This document shows, in pieces, positions 1-8,786 of a DNA stretch of 64,000 nucleotides (positions are counted from its first letter, which is position 1; every line of letters begins with the position of its first letter). Origin of the DNA: TMED26 sp002694075 (GTDB taxonomy: Bacteria; Pseudomonadota; Alphaproteobacteria; Thalassobaculales; Thalassobaculaceae); contig JAYYDT010000119.1 in assembly GCA_036160575.1 (NCBI GenBank), positions 1 through 64,000 on the forward strand. The letters run 5' to 3'. The translations under genes were made by a program, and so were the position numbers. A model generated the notes under the pieces. That model was not told the DNA's origin, searched no databases, and saw only the letters and a list, made by a program, of their open reading frames with translations.

Positions 1-260
1 CGGGTTTGCAACTGACCCTCAACGTAGATTTTAGAGCCCTTGCGCAAATACTGCTCGGCGACGCGCGCGAGATTTTCATTGAAAATCACCACCCGGTGCC
101 ATTCGGTGCGCTCGCGCCGTTCACCGGAGTTGCGGTCTTTCCAGTTTTCCGAGGTGGCCAGCGACAGATTGACGATTTTCATCCCGTCCTGCGTCGAGCG
201 TACCTCCGGATCACGCCCCAGGTTGCCGATCAAGGTCACTTTGTTGACGCTGCCTGCCAT
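1..260 (-). CDS. ssb: Single-stranded DNA-binding protein, N-terminal part
   Basis: SSB coats single-stranded DNA during replication, recombination and repair. The fragment is read on the minus strand from an ATG at 260-258 and runs off the left edge, so only about 86 residues are present. It starts [15 protein letters not shown], the usual alphaproteobacterial SSB start. It continues with the OB-fold features [21 protein letters not shown] and [13 protein letters not shown]. The acidic C-terminal tip that recruits partner proteins lies outside the window. The gene is divergent from uvrA across 242 bp, a common proteobacterial arrangement. I looked for an alphaproteobacterial LexA box of the GTTC-N7-GTTC type between them and saw none. 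Confidence 0.95.
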   Translation of the reverse strand, partial: MAGSVNKVTLIGNLGRDPEVRSTQDGMKIVNLSLATSENWKDRNSGERRERTEWHRVVIFNENLARVAEQYLRKGSKIYVEGQLQT

Positions 261-502
261 CGTTTCTTCTCCCTTGTTGACGCTGGGGCCGATCCCTAAA
301 ACAGTGATAGCATATCGCCCGCCGGCGTCGAAAGGAAACAGCGACCGGCGGGCGTCATCGCCCAATTTTGAGGCCCCGTCCCATTGACGGTGACGGGCTA
401 CCCATTTGGGCGCCGCGCGCTATCATTATCGAGGCCACCGCCATCGTTGCTCAGCGACGTCGGCGACCCGGGTGACGGTACCAACAAAAACGGTCGAAAA
501 AC
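261..502. other. ssb-uvrA divergent intergenic region
   Basis: These 242 bp separate the two divergent repair and replication genes and should hold both promoters. I see no gene, no clear terminator and no GTTC-N7-GTTC LexA site. The uvrA start codon is a GTG at 503 with no strong Shine-Dalgarno sequence in front of it. Confidence 0.5.
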
Positions 503-3367
503 GTGGACAGTGAACTAAAAGTCATCCGAGTACGCGGCGCCCGCGAGCATAATTTGCGGAACATCGACGTCGATTTACCGCGCAACGAGCTGGTTGTGGT
601 GACCGGGCTTAGCGGGTCGGGCAAATCCTCTTTGGCCTTCGACACCATCTACGCCGAGGGTCAGCGCCGTTATGTCGAAAGCTTGTCGGCCTATGCCCGC
701 CAATTCTTGGAATTGATGGAAAAACCGGATGTCGACCTGATCGAGGGATTGTCGCCGGCGATCTCCATTGAGCAAAAAACCACGTCGCGCAACCCGCGCT
801 CGACGGTCGGCACGGTGACCGAGATCTACGACTACCTGCGCTTGTTGTTCGCGCGCATCGGCGTGCCCTATTCACCGACCACCGGCCTGCCGATCACCAG
901 CCAAACGGTCAGTCAAATGGTCGACGCCATCCTGGCCCTGCCCGAGGGCACCCGCCTGTTCGTGCTGGCGCCGGTGGTGCGCGGCCGCAAGGGCGAATAT
1001 CGCAAGGAATTGGCCGAACTGGCCAAACGCGGCTTCCAGCGCGTCAAAATCGACGGCGAGGTCTATCTGATCGATGAGGCGCCGGCGCTGAACAAAAAGG
1101 TCAAACACGATATCGAAGTGGTGGTCGACCGCGTCGTCGTGCGCGATGGCATCGCCACGCGCTTGGCGGATTCGGTGGAAACCGCACTCGAGCTATCCGA
1201 TGGCTTGCTGTTCGCCGACGAGGCCGACAGCGGCGCTCGCCACACCTTTTCGGCCAAATTCGCTTGTCCGGTGTCGGGTTTCACAATTGACGAGATCGAA
1301 CCGCGCTTGTTCTCTTTCAATAATCCCTTCGGCGCCTGCCCGACCTGTGACGGGCTGGGCACGCGGATGTATTTCGATCCCGAGTTGATCGTGCCGGAAC
1401 CCACGCGCAGCCTGGCCGAGGGCGCGATCGCGCCGTGGGCCAACAGCACCTCCAAATACTACGGCCAAACCCTCCAGAGCCTGGCCCGCCATTTCGGCTT
1501 TAAGATGACCACCGCCTACCGCGACCTCCCAACCGAGGCGCAAGAAGTCTTGCTCTACGGCAGTGGCGCGACGCCGGTGCAGATGACCTATAATGACGGC
1601 CATCGCAGCTATCAGACGCGCAAACCCTTCGAAGGCATCGCCAATAACCTGGAACGCCGCTTTCGCGAGACCGATTCCGCCTGGGTGCGCGAGGAATTAA
1701 GTCGCTTTCAAAATATCGCCAAATGCGAGGATTGCGGCGGCCAACGCCTCAAACCCGAGGCTTTGGCGGTTCGTATCGCCGGCCTGACGATCAGCGACAT
1801 CACCGAGTTTTCGATCATGGACGCCGGCGCCTGGTTCGCCAATCTCGACACGATCTTGTCCGATAAGGACAAGCAAATCGCCGCCCGGATTCTAAAGGAA
1901 ATCAACGAGCGGCTCGGCTTCCTTAACAATGTCGGTCTGGATTATCTCAGCCTGTCGCGCGCCTCAGGCACCCTGTCCGGCGGCGAGAGCCAACGCATTC
2001 GGCTGGCCTCGCAGATCGGCTCCGGCTTGACCGGCGTGCTGTATGTCCTGGATGAACCCTCGATTGGCTTGCATCAGCGCGATAACGACCGCCTGCTGGC
2101 CACCTTGCGCCGGCTCCGCGACCTTGGCAATTCGGTGATTGTCGTCGAACATGACGAGGACGCGATCCGCAGCGCCGACTACCTGGTTGATATGGGCCCG
2201 GGCGCCGGCGTTCACGGCGGCCATGTGGTCGCCGCCGGCACCCCGGAAGAAGTCATGCGCGCCAGCGCCAGCCTCACCGGCCAATATCTCACCGGTTTTC
2301 GCCAAATCGAGGTGCCGAAAAAACGCCGCAAAGCCAAGCGTGGCCGCAAATTGACGATCAAGGGCGCGCGCGCCAACAACCTGGCCGATGTCACCGTCGA
2401 TTTTCCACTCGGCGTGTTCACCGCCGTCACCGGGGTCAGCGGCGGCGGTAAATCCTCGCTGGTTATCGAGACCCTGTGGAAGGCGCTCGCCCGGCGGGTC
2501 CATAAGGCCCGGGAAATGCCCGGTCCCCATGACGATCTGACCGGTTGGGATTTGATCGACAAGGTGGTCGATATCGATCAATCGCCGATTGGCCGCACGC
2601 CGCGCTCCAACCCGGCGACTTATACCGGGGCGTTCACGCCGATCCGCGATTGGTTCGCCGGCCTGCCGGAATCCCAGGCCCGAGGTTACGCGCCGGGGCG
2701 GTTTTCGTTTAACGTCAAAGGCGGCCGCTGCGAAGCCTGCCAAGGCGACGGCGTGATCAAGATTGAGATGCACTTCTTGCCCGATGTCTATGTGCAATGC
2801 GACGTCTGCAAGGGCCAACGCTACAACCGCGAAACCTTGGAAGTCCGCTTCAAGGAAAAATCCATCGCCGACGTCTTGGATATGACGGTCGAGGAAGGCG
2901 CCGAGTTCTTCAAAGCGGTGCCATCGATCCGCGACAAGCTGGTCACCTTGGAGCGTGTCGGCCTGGGCTATGTCAAAATCGGTCAACAGGCGACGACACT
3001 TTCCGGCGGCGAGGCCCAACGCGTCAAACTGGCCAAGGAACTGTCGCGGCGGGCGACCGGTAAGACCCTCTACATCCTCGACGAGCCGACCACCGGTCTG
3101 CATTTCGAGGATGTGCGCAAACTGCTGGAAGTGATTCAAGCGCTGGTCGATCAGGGCAACACGGCGGTGGTTATCGAGCACAATCTGGAAGTCATCAAAA
3201 CCGCTGACTGGATCATCGACCTGGGCCCCGAGGGCGGCGCCGGCGGCGGCCATGTGGTGGCCGCCGGCACGCCCGAAGCGGTGGCCAAAAACGAAGCCAG
3301 CATCACCGGTCGCTATCTGGCCTCCTACCTGGGATTGGGCGCGTCGGAGAGGTTGAAAAGCGCTTAA
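503..3367 (+). CDS. uvrA: UvrABC excinuclease subunit A
   Basis: UvrA is the damage-recognition ATPase of nucleotide excision repair. It loads UvrB at lesions. The protein has 954 residues (E. coli 940) and starts at GTG 503. Two ABC ATPase modules are visible. The first has Walker [10 protein letters not shown] at residues 35-43 and signature [12 protein letters not shown]. The second has Walker [10 protein letters not shown] at about 644-652 and signature [12 protein letters not shown]. The second zinc module (CEAC at about 743, then CDVC) is complete. The first reads CPVSG...CPTC, with Cys255, Ser258, Cys279 and Cys282, so one of the four usual cysteines is serine. I recall this substitution from other alphaproteobacteria, so it is probably lineage-typical rather than damage. 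Confidence 0.97.
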   Translation: MDSELKVIRVRGAREHNLRNIDVDLPRNELVVVTGLSGSGKSSLAFDTIYAEGQRRYVESLSAYARQFLELMEKPDVDLIEGLSPAISIEQKTTSRNPRSTVGTVTEIYDYLRLLFARIGVPYSPTTGLPITSQTVSQMVDAILALPEGTRLFVLAPVVRGRKGEYRKELAELAKRGFQRVKIDGEVYLIDEAPALNKKVKHDIEVVVDRVVVRDGIATRLADSVETALELSDGLLFADEADSGARHTFSAKFACPVSGFTIDEIEPRLFSFNNPFGACPTCDGLGTRMYFDPELIVPEPTRSLAEGAIAPWANSTSKYYGQTLQSLARHFGFKMTTAYRDLPTEAQEVLLYGSGATPVQMTYNDGHRSYQTRKPFEGIANNLERRFRETDSAWVREELSRFQNIAKCEDCGGQRLKPEALAVRIAGLTISDITEFSIMDAGAWFANLDTILSDKDKQIAARILKEINERLGFLNNVGLDYLSLSRASGTLSGGESQRIRLASQIGSGLTGVLYVLDEPSIGLHQRDNDRLLATLRRLRDLGNSVIVVEHDEDAIRSADYLVDMGPGAGVHGGHVVAAGTPEEVMRASASLTGQYLTGFRQIEVPKKRRKAKRGRKLTIKGARANNLADVTVDFPLGVFTAVTGVSGGGKSSLVIETLWKALARRVHKAREMPGPHDDLTGWDLIDKVVDIDQSPIGRTPRSNPATYTGAFTPIRDWFAGLPESQARGYAPGRFSFNVKGGRCEACQGDGVIKIEMHFLPDVYVQCDVCKGQRYNRETLEVRFKEKSIADVLDMTVEEGAEFFKAVPSIRDKLVTLERVGLGYVKIGQQATTLSGGEAQRVKLAKELSRRATGKTLYILDEPTTGLHFEDVRKLLEVIQALVDQGNTAVVIEHNLEVIKTADWIIDLGPEGGAGGGHVVAAGTPEAVAKNEASITGRYLASYLGLGASERLKSA

Positions 3368-3428
3368 AGGCTTGCCGCAAAGCCGGCGGCGCGATATGTC
3401 CGGCGGAGACAACGATGAGGCGTGATCA

Positions 3429-4892
3429 ATGACAAATTCGCGTCAGCCCGTACATGTCGTCGGCGGCGGCTTGGCCGGCAGTGAAGCGGCTTGGCAGTTG
3501 GCCGAGGCCGGCCACCAGGTGGTTCTCCATGAAATGCGGCCACAACGCATGACCGACGCCCATGTCACTGAGGGTTTGGCCGAACTGGTGTGTTCCAATT
3601 CCTTTCGTTCCGACGACTGGGAGAATAACGCCGTTGGCCTGCTACACCGTGAGTTGCGCCTGGCCGGCTCATTGATCATGGCGGCCGCCGATGCGCACCG
3701 GGTCCCGGCGGGCTCGGCCTTGGCGGTCGACCGGGTGGGTTTTTCCGAAGCGGTCGAGGCGCGCCTCACCGCGCATCCGGCGATCACCGTCGAACGGGCC
3801 GAGGTCAGCGGTCTGCCACCGACCGCATGGGGACCGACCATCATCGCCACCGGCCCCCTCACCTCGCCGGCGTTGGCGGCCGGCATCGCCGCGCTGACCG
3901 GCGAAGATTCCCTGGCTTTCTTCGACGCCATCGCGCCCATCGTCCACCGTGACAGCGTCGACCTCACCAAAGCCTGGTTCCAATCGCGTTATGACAAATC
4001 CGACCCCGACGGCGACGGCGCCGATTACATCAATTGCCCTTTGGATCAGGCCCAGTACACCGCCTTTATCGAGGCCCTGCTGACCGGCGACAAAATCGAC
4101 TTCAAGGACTGGGAAAAAGACACCCCCTATTTCGAGGGCTGCATGCCGGTCGAGGTGATGGCTTCGCGCGGCCCGGAAACCCTGCGCCACGGCCCACTCA
4201 AACCGGTCGGGCTGACCAATCCGCATTGTCCCGACAAACCCTACGCGGTGATCCAGCTGCGCCAGGACAACAAGCTTGGCACGCTGTACAACATCGTCGG
4301 CTTTCAAACCAAGCTGCGCCATGGCGAGCAGGTCCGCATCCTGCGCACCGTGCCGGGCCTGGAACAGGCGGAATTCGCTCGCCTTGGTGGTTTGCATCGG
4401 AATACTTTTATCAATGGTCCAAAGCTGTTAACAGCCGATCTTTGTCTTAAGTGTGAGCCACGCCTGCGCTTTGCCGGGCAGATCACCGGGGTCGAGGGCT
4501 ATGTCGAAAGCACCGCCATGGGCTTGCTGGCGGCGCGTTTCCTGAGTGCCGAACTGGCCGGCCGTCCCGCCGTCCCGCCGCCCGTGACGACCGCCCTCGG
4601 CGCGTTGCTCAGCCATGTCACCGGCGGCGGCGACGCCAAAACCTTTCAGCCGATGAATGTCAATTTCGGCCTATTCCCGCCCCCCCCGGCGATGCCCAAC
4701 AAGGCCGGCAAACTGCGCCCGCCCAAGGGGCGCGACCGCCGCCAGGCAATGACCGCGCGCGCCGCCGTCGATTTCGACGCCTGGCTTAGCGCACCCGCCA
4801 CGCGCGCCAGCTCAGGGCCCAAATTGCCCACGGGTCGGGCGCGTGCGGTCGCGGGTCCAAAGGATCGCCAGCGACCGCGCGCAGGCGCTTGA
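3429..4892 (+). CDS. trmFO: Folate-dependent tRNA (uracil-54-C5)-methyltransferase TrmFO
   Basis: TrmFO makes 5-methyluridine at position 54 of tRNA, using methylenetetrahydrofolate as carbon donor and FADH2 as reductant. The N-terminus has a flavin-binding Rossmann motif, [16 protein letters not shown]. The two cysteines expected of the family are visible: Cys55 in [12 protein letters not shown] and Cys238 in [13 protein letters not shown]. The body also carries the family segments [14 protein letters not shown] and [16 protein letters not shown]. At 487 residues it is slightly long (family about 440-480). The extra residues form a basic, low-complexity tail encoded where the gene overlaps the convergent 4786-5613 gene by 107 bp. 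It lies 61 bp downstream of uvrA on the same strand and may be co-transcribed. Confidence 0.95.
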   Translation: MTNSRQPVHVVGGGLAGSEAAWQLAEAGHQVVLHEMRPQRMTDAHVTEGLAELVCSNSFRSDDWENNAVGLLHRELRLAGSLIMAAADAHRVPAGSALAVDRVGFSEAVEARLTAHPAITVERAEVSGLPPTAWGPTIIATGPLTSPALAAGIAALTGEDSLAFFDAIAPIVHRDSVDLTKAWFQSRYDKSDPDGDGADYINCPLDQAQYTAFIEALLTGDKIDFKDWEKDTPYFEGCMPVEVMASRGPETLRHGPLKPVGLTNPHCPDKPYAVIQLRQDNKLGTLYNIVGFQTKLRHGEQVRILRTVPGLEQAEFARLGGLHRNTFINGPKLLTADLCLKCEPRLRFAGQITGVEGYVESTAMGLLAARFLSAELAGRPAVPPPVTTALGALLSHVTGGGDAKTFQPMNVNFGLFPPPPAMPNKAGKLRPPKGRDRRQAMTARAAVDFDAWLSAPATRASSGPKLPTGRARAVAGPKDRQRPRAGA

Positions 4893-5613
4893 TATGGCGG
4901 GCCGCTAACACCGCTAACAGGCCGACCGGCCGCCCAGCCCGGCCATAGCCCTCGGCCGCCGTTAACTCGGCCTCGGCGGCGTCCAACACCGCCCGCCCCA
5001 CGGCCGACAGACCCGGCCCCTTGCAGCCGCCGGCCACGGCAAGACCCTCGGCGGCCAGCAGATTCGCCGGCAAGATGTTTTCGCCGCGCGCCGCGTGATG
5101 GGCGAAAGCGCCAAGCCGGCCAACCATGCCAAACGCCGTCGCCGCCCGGCACGCAGCGGCGCGCGCCACCGGGTCGGTCACCCGCAAATGGTCGAGCATC
5201 GCCGCCGCCAGGGTTTCGGCGGTGGCCGCGACACCCGCCCGATAGGCCGCTAAATCGACCGGCGGCGGCGCCTCGATCTCGGCTTCGCGGGCGTCAATCA
5301 TGGCCCGTAGGGGTGCGTCGATCAGCGGCCCGTCAAGACTCGCCGCCAAGGCCTCGACCACGTCATGGCGGCGCGGCCGGCCTTCGGCGATTTCGTCCAG
5401 CGCCTCCCGCCACCAGGTCAGGCGAATGCGCGCCAACATCGGTTCGCTCGCCCGGCTGAGGGCGTTGGCCAGTTCATGATGAAAAGCGATCATGGCGAAC
5501 AGCCCGGCGCGTGCCGGCGCCGGCGCGAACAAAGCACAATGATAACGCGCCGGATCCTGGGCGCGCACGGCCGCGCGGACCCGTTCGGCGGCGCTGCTGA
5601 CATACATTGTCAT
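4786..5613 (-). CDS. Squalene/phytoene synthase-superfamily protein, NDUFAF6-like
   Basis: The predicted protein has 275 residues and the all-alpha squalene/phytoene synthase fold signature ([12 protein letters not shown], then a [18 protein letters not shown] block and [11 protein letters not shown]). The Asp-rich motif expected near residues 45-55 reads FHHELANA, without the DxxxD needed to bind prenyl diphosphate. That points away from a synthase and towards the NDUFAF6 group of respiratory complex I assembly factors, which are catalytically degenerate members of this superfamily. The start is ATG 5613 (or 5607). A longer reading upstream would run into the divergent hpnC gene. The Mth938/NDUFAF3-like gene at 7347-7724 supports a complex I link. 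Its 3' end overlaps trmFO by 107 bp. Confidence 0.75.
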   Translation of the reverse strand: MTMYVSSAAERVRAAVRAQDPARYHCALFAPAPARAGLFAMIAFHHELANALSRASEPMLARIRLTWWREALDEIAEGRPRRHDVVEALAASLDGPLIDAPLRAMIDAREAEIEAPPPVDLAAYRAGVAATAETLAAAMLDHLRVTDPVARAAACRAATAFGMVGRLGAFAHHAARGENILPANLLAAEGLAVAGGCKGPGLSAVGRAVLDAAEAELTAAEGYGRAGRPVGLLAVLAARHIKRLRAVAGDPLDPRPHAPDPWAIWALSWRAWRVR

Positions 5614-5662
5614 TTTTCGATGTTTGCCTTTCCGACGGACTTGCCCTAACCCTGGGTTTAAG

Positions 5663-6469
5663 ATGGCTGAAAGCATGGCAACTCCAAGGGAAGATTTCCC
5701 TATCTTGTCGATCTTTTTGGCGCGCGACAAACGGGCGCCGGTGGCCGCCCTTTACCGTTTCGCGCGCTATGGCGACGATTTGGCCGATAATCCCGACCGT
5801 GACGCGGCCGCGCGACGGGCCGATTTGGCGCCGCTGCGCTGGGCCCTGTCCGGCTTGCAACGCGAGCCGCATGTCGACGATTTGCGGACGGTCAGTGGCG
5901 GTGACGCCCGCCTGTTGGCGCATGCGAGCGACCTGCTCACCGCCTTTGAGCGGGACCAGACGGTGACACGCTTCGACGATTGGCCGGCCCTTGACCATTA
6001 TTACCGCCATTCGGCGGTGCCGGTGGGCCGCTTTTTAGCCGATCTTTACGGCGAGGCGCCCACGCTCTATCCGGTCACCGACACGCTGTCGACGGCGCTT
6101 GGGCTGATCACCAATTTACGCGATGTGCGCGCGGATTTGGTGGACCTGGACCGCATCTACATGACCCAGCGGCTGCTCGCCGAACATGGCGCGCGGGTGG
6201 AGGATATCTACCACGGCCGCATGACCGCCGAATTGCGCGCCGCTTTCGACGCGCATTTAACCCGCGGCGAGCAGATGTTGGCCCGCGCCCTCACCCAGGC
6301 ATCGGCCATCGCGGCGCCGGAATTGTTCCGCCATTTCCACCTGGCGGTGGCCTGTGGCCGGCGGCTCGCCGGCAAGTTGCGCGCCCGTGATTTCCTCACT
6401 GGCAAGGTGCGCTTGTCGGCGCTCGATATGGCCCTCTGTTTGGCGTCCGCCTGGACCGCCCGGCGATGA
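5663..6469 (+). CDS. hpnC: Hydroxysqualene synthase HpnC
   Basis: HpnC converts presqualene diphosphate to hydroxysqualene in the bacterial route to squalene for hopanoids. The sequence has the family opening REDFPILSIFLARDKRAP, the first Asp-rich motif in RYGDDLADNPD (about residues 36-46) and a second divergent motif, TNLRDVRADLVDLDRIY. Family members usually have a WQD-type second motif, so the reading LRDVRAD is somewhat unusual. I chose ATG 5663 (268 residues). ATG 5675 is also possible, and the farthest in-frame ATG at 5624 lies only 10 bp from the divergent gene. The gene overlaps hpnD by 4 bp (ATGA), which implies translational coupling. Confidence 0.85.
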   Translation: MAESMATPREDFPILSIFLARDKRAPVAALYRFARYGDDLADNPDRDAAARRADLAPLRWALSGLQREPHVDDLRTVSGGDARLLAHASDLLTAFERDQTVTRFDDWPALDHYYRHSAVPVGRFLADLYGEAPTLYPVTDTLSTALGLITNLRDVRADLVDLDRIYMTQRLLAEHGARVEDIYHGRMTAELRAAFDAHLTRGEQMLARALTQASAIAAPELFRHFHLAVACGRRLAGKLRARDFLTGKVRLSALDMALCLASAWTARR

Positions 6470-7350
6470 CCTCGTCCATCCTCAGCCCGCAGGCCTTTGA
6501 CATCGTCGCGATTGACCTTCACGCGCGCAGTTCCTTCCGTTTCGCGATGGCCGCCCTGCCGCCGGCGCAGCGGCGCGCCGCCGAAACCGTTTACGCCTAT
6601 TGCCGCGTAATCGACGATATCGCCGATAGCGACATGTCGGCGGACGCGAAATTGCGCCTTTTGGCGGCCTGGCGTGCGGCCCTCGACGATTGGCGGCGCG
6701 GCACTTTGGAAACCAGATTCGCCGAAGTGATGGTCGCCGACCCCATTTTGGCCACCCTGCCGCCCGACGCCTTCGAACGCTTACTCGACGGGATGATCGC
6801 CGATGCCGCCGCCCCACCCACCATCCATACCCTTGACGATTTATGCGCCTATTGCGGGCTCGTCTCGGTGCCGGTGGGTGAGCTTTATCTGCGCATTCTC
6901 GGGGTCCAAGGCGCGCCGGTCGCACCGCTCGCCACGGCCCTCGGCGAAGCGGTTCAGATGACCAATATTCTGCGTGATGTGGTCGAAGACGCGGCGCGTG
7001 GCCGCTGTTACCTGCCGGCCGAATGGCTTGGCGACGGGGATTCCCCGGACCGAATGGCCGACCCTTTGACCGATCCGGCCAGGTTCCGCCCAGCTTTCGA
7101 CCAAGTGCACGCGGCGGCCAGCGCGCGGTATCGGTCGGCGCGCGCGCAAATCGCCGCCCTGAGCGATGCGGACGCACGCCGGGGGGTGACCATGATCCAT
7201 GACAGCTATCATATCCTGCATCGCTTGATCGCCGGCCTGCCGGATCGTGGCTGGCGGCGGCGGCGGCTGGAAAAGCCGATCCGCCTGGTCTGGACCTTGG
7301 CGGCGGTCGGCCGTGGCTATCTCGGCCGGGTGCTGAGCGGCGGCGCCTAG
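6466..7350 (+). CDS. hpnD: Presqualene diphosphate synthase HpnD
   Basis: HpnD joins two farnesyl diphosphates to give presqualene diphosphate, the substrate of HpnC. The protein has 294 residues and both canonical Asp-rich motifs: YAYCRVIDDIAD (about residues 43-54) and QMTNILRDVVEDAARGRCYLP. These bind the magnesium-diphosphate of the substrate. It overlaps hpnC by 4 bp. The third gene of the usual set, hpnE (flavoprotein hydroxysqualene reductase), is not next to it; hpnD instead ends tail-to-tail against the Mth938-like gene, sharing a CTAG stop overlap at 7347-7350. HpnE must therefore be encoded elsewhere if this pathway ends in squalene. Confidence 0.9.
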   Translation: MTSSILSPQAFDIVAIDLHARSSFRFAMAALPPAQRRAAETVYAYCRVIDDIADSDMSADAKLRLLAAWRAALDDWRRGTLETRFAEVMVADPILATLPPDAFERLLDGMIADAAAPPTIHTLDDLCAYCGLVSVPVGELYLRILGVQGAPVAPLATALGEAVQMTNILRDVVEDAARGRCYLPAEWLGDGDSPDRMADPLTDPARFRPAFDQVHAAASARYRSARAQIAALSDADARRGVTMIHDSYHILHRLIAGLPDRGWRRRRLEKPIRLVWTLAAVGRGYLGRVLSGGA

Positions 7351-7724
7351 TCGACCGGCAATAGGGCGGCGGCGACGCGCCGGCTTTCCGACAGCAGAAC
7401 GTTATAGGTCCGGCAGGCGGCGCCGGTGTCCATGGCGTCACAGACCAAACCTTGCGCCTTCAGCCCGTCGCGCAGGGCCGGCGGGATGAAGCGGCCGCGC
7501 GCGCCGCAGCCGATCAAGACCACTTCCGGTTTCGGGACCAATTGCCAGAGCGGCTCGAAATCATCGACGGTGAAAATCGCCGGGTCGGCCAGGCGCCAGG
7601 CGAGAACCGCCTCAGGTACCACAATCACCGCGCCCTGGTGGCGCTGCTCGCCAATCGTGAAGCCGCCGTCGCCATAGCCGGTGACCACCTGCAGCCCCTC
7701 GGGCACCATCGGGGTGACATCCAT
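7347..7724 (-). CDS. Mth938-like (DUF498/AAMDC) protein, NDUFAF3 homologue
   Basis: This small soluble protein of 125 residues belongs to the Mth938 fold family. It carries the typical core VVLIGCGARGRFIPP and the C-terminal signature DTGAACRTYNVLLSE. The mitochondrial relative NDUFAF3 helps assemble complex I, and its bacterial relatives are often found beside secDF. Here it lies 23 bp downstream of secF on the same strand, so it is probably the last gene of the yajC-secD-secF transcription unit. An assembly or membrane-insertion role is an inference from this context. No catalytic residues can be assigned. Confidence 0.85.
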   Translation of the reverse strand: MDVTPMVPEGLQVVTGYGDGGFTIGEQRHQGAVIVVPEAVLAWRLADPAIFTVDDFEPLWQLVPKPEVVLIGCGARGRFIPPALRDGLKAQGLVCDAMDTGAACRTYNVLLSESRRVAAALLPVD

Positions 7725-7747
7725 CGCCGCTATCCCGCGCCGGCGCC

Positions 7748-8776
7748 TTAGCGCGGCGCTTTTTCCGCCGTATCGGCGTCGCCGCCGTTATCATCGCCGC
7801 CGGTGTCATCATTGCCGGCGTCGTTGTCACCGGTGGCGTCCCGCTCATATTCCGGCACCTGCACCCCGCTCGGCGCGGCGCCACGGTGAAGGTTGACGTA
7901 GAGCAACAGCGGGACCGCGACGAAGATTGAGGAATAGGTGCCGATGCACACCCCCCAAATCATCGCCAGGGCGAAATCGGCCAGCACCGCGCCGCCAAAG
8001 AAATAGATCGTGACCAGGGCCAACAAGGTCGTCACCGAGGTCATCACGGTGCGCGACAAGGTCTCGTTGATCGACAGGTTGAAGACCCAGCCGGTGGGTT
8101 TTTTCTTATATTTCCGCAGGTTTTCCCGCACCCGGTCAAAGACCACCACCGTATCGTTAATCGAATAGCCGGCAATGGTCAGGATCGCCGCCACCGTGGC
8201 CAGGTTGAACTCATGACCGATCAGCGCGAACAGACCGATGGTGCTAATCACGTCATGGCTGAGCGCGATGATCGCGCCGAGGCCAAACTGCCATTCGAAG
8301 CGGAACCAGATGTAGACCAGGATCGAACCGAGGGCGAACAGCACGGCCATGATGCCGGCCTCGATCAATTCGGCGCCGACGGTCGGACCGACAAACTCGG
8401 CGCGGCGATATTCATAGCCGTCGCCCAAGGTCGCCTTGACCGTTTCAATCGCCGCCAATTGCTCCTGTTCATCACCGGCTTGGCGCTGCACCCGAATGAG
8501 GACATCGCGCGGGTCGCCAAACTCCTGGATCGAAATCTCGCCTAAACCAAGCGCGCCCAAGGTGCCGCGCATGGCCGGCAGATCGGCGGGCTCGGCTTTG
8601 CTCCGCACCTCCAACAAAATGCCGCCGCGAAAGTCGATGCCGAAATTCAGGCCGGAAATGGCGTAGGACAGGACCGACCCCACGATCAACAGCGCGGAAA
8701 AGGCGAAGGCGATCTTGCGCAAGCCGACGAAATCGAAGTCGGTGTTGGCCGGCACCAGGCGCAAAGGTTTCAACAT
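7748..8776 (-). CDS. secF: Protein translocase subunit SecF
   Basis: SecF partners SecD in the proton-driven auxiliary complex that pulls proteins through SecYEG. The protein has 342 residues. It has a first membrane helix near residues 22-42, the SecF hallmark FGIDFRGGILLEV, a periplasmic domain, and a five-helix membrane block containing LATVAAILTIAGYSINDTVV and FDRVRENL. The last ~30 residues form a highly acidic Asp/Gly/Asn tail ending AEKAPR, longer and more charged than most SecF C-termini. It lies 10 bp downstream of secD in the same direction. Confidence 0.97.
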   Translation of the reverse strand: MLKPLRLVPANTDFDFVGLRKIAFAFSALLIVGSVLSYAISGLNFGIDFRGGILLEVRSKAEPADLPAMRGTLGALGLGEISIQEFGDPRDVLIRVQRQAGDEQEQLAAIETVKATLGDGYEYRRAEFVGPTVGAELIEAGIMAVLFALGSILVYIWFRFEWQFGLGAIIALSHDVISTIGLFALIGHEFNLATVAAILTIAGYSINDTVVVFDRVRENLRKYKKKPTGWVFNLSINETLSRTVMTSVTTLLALVTIYFFGGAVLADFALAMIWGVCIGTYSSIFVAVPLLLYVNLHRGAAPSGVQVPEYERDATGDNDAGNDDTGGDDNGGDADTAEKAPR

Positions 8777-8786
8777 CGCGCGGCTC

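Noticed and set aside
261..502. SOS (LexA) box between ssb and uvrA
   Set aside because: No GTTC-N7-GTTC or close variant is present in the 242 bp.
1964..3412. 482-codon minus-strand frame opposite uvrA
   Set aside because: Shadow frame in GC-rich DNA; the plus strand encodes an unmistakable UvrA with both ABC cassettes.
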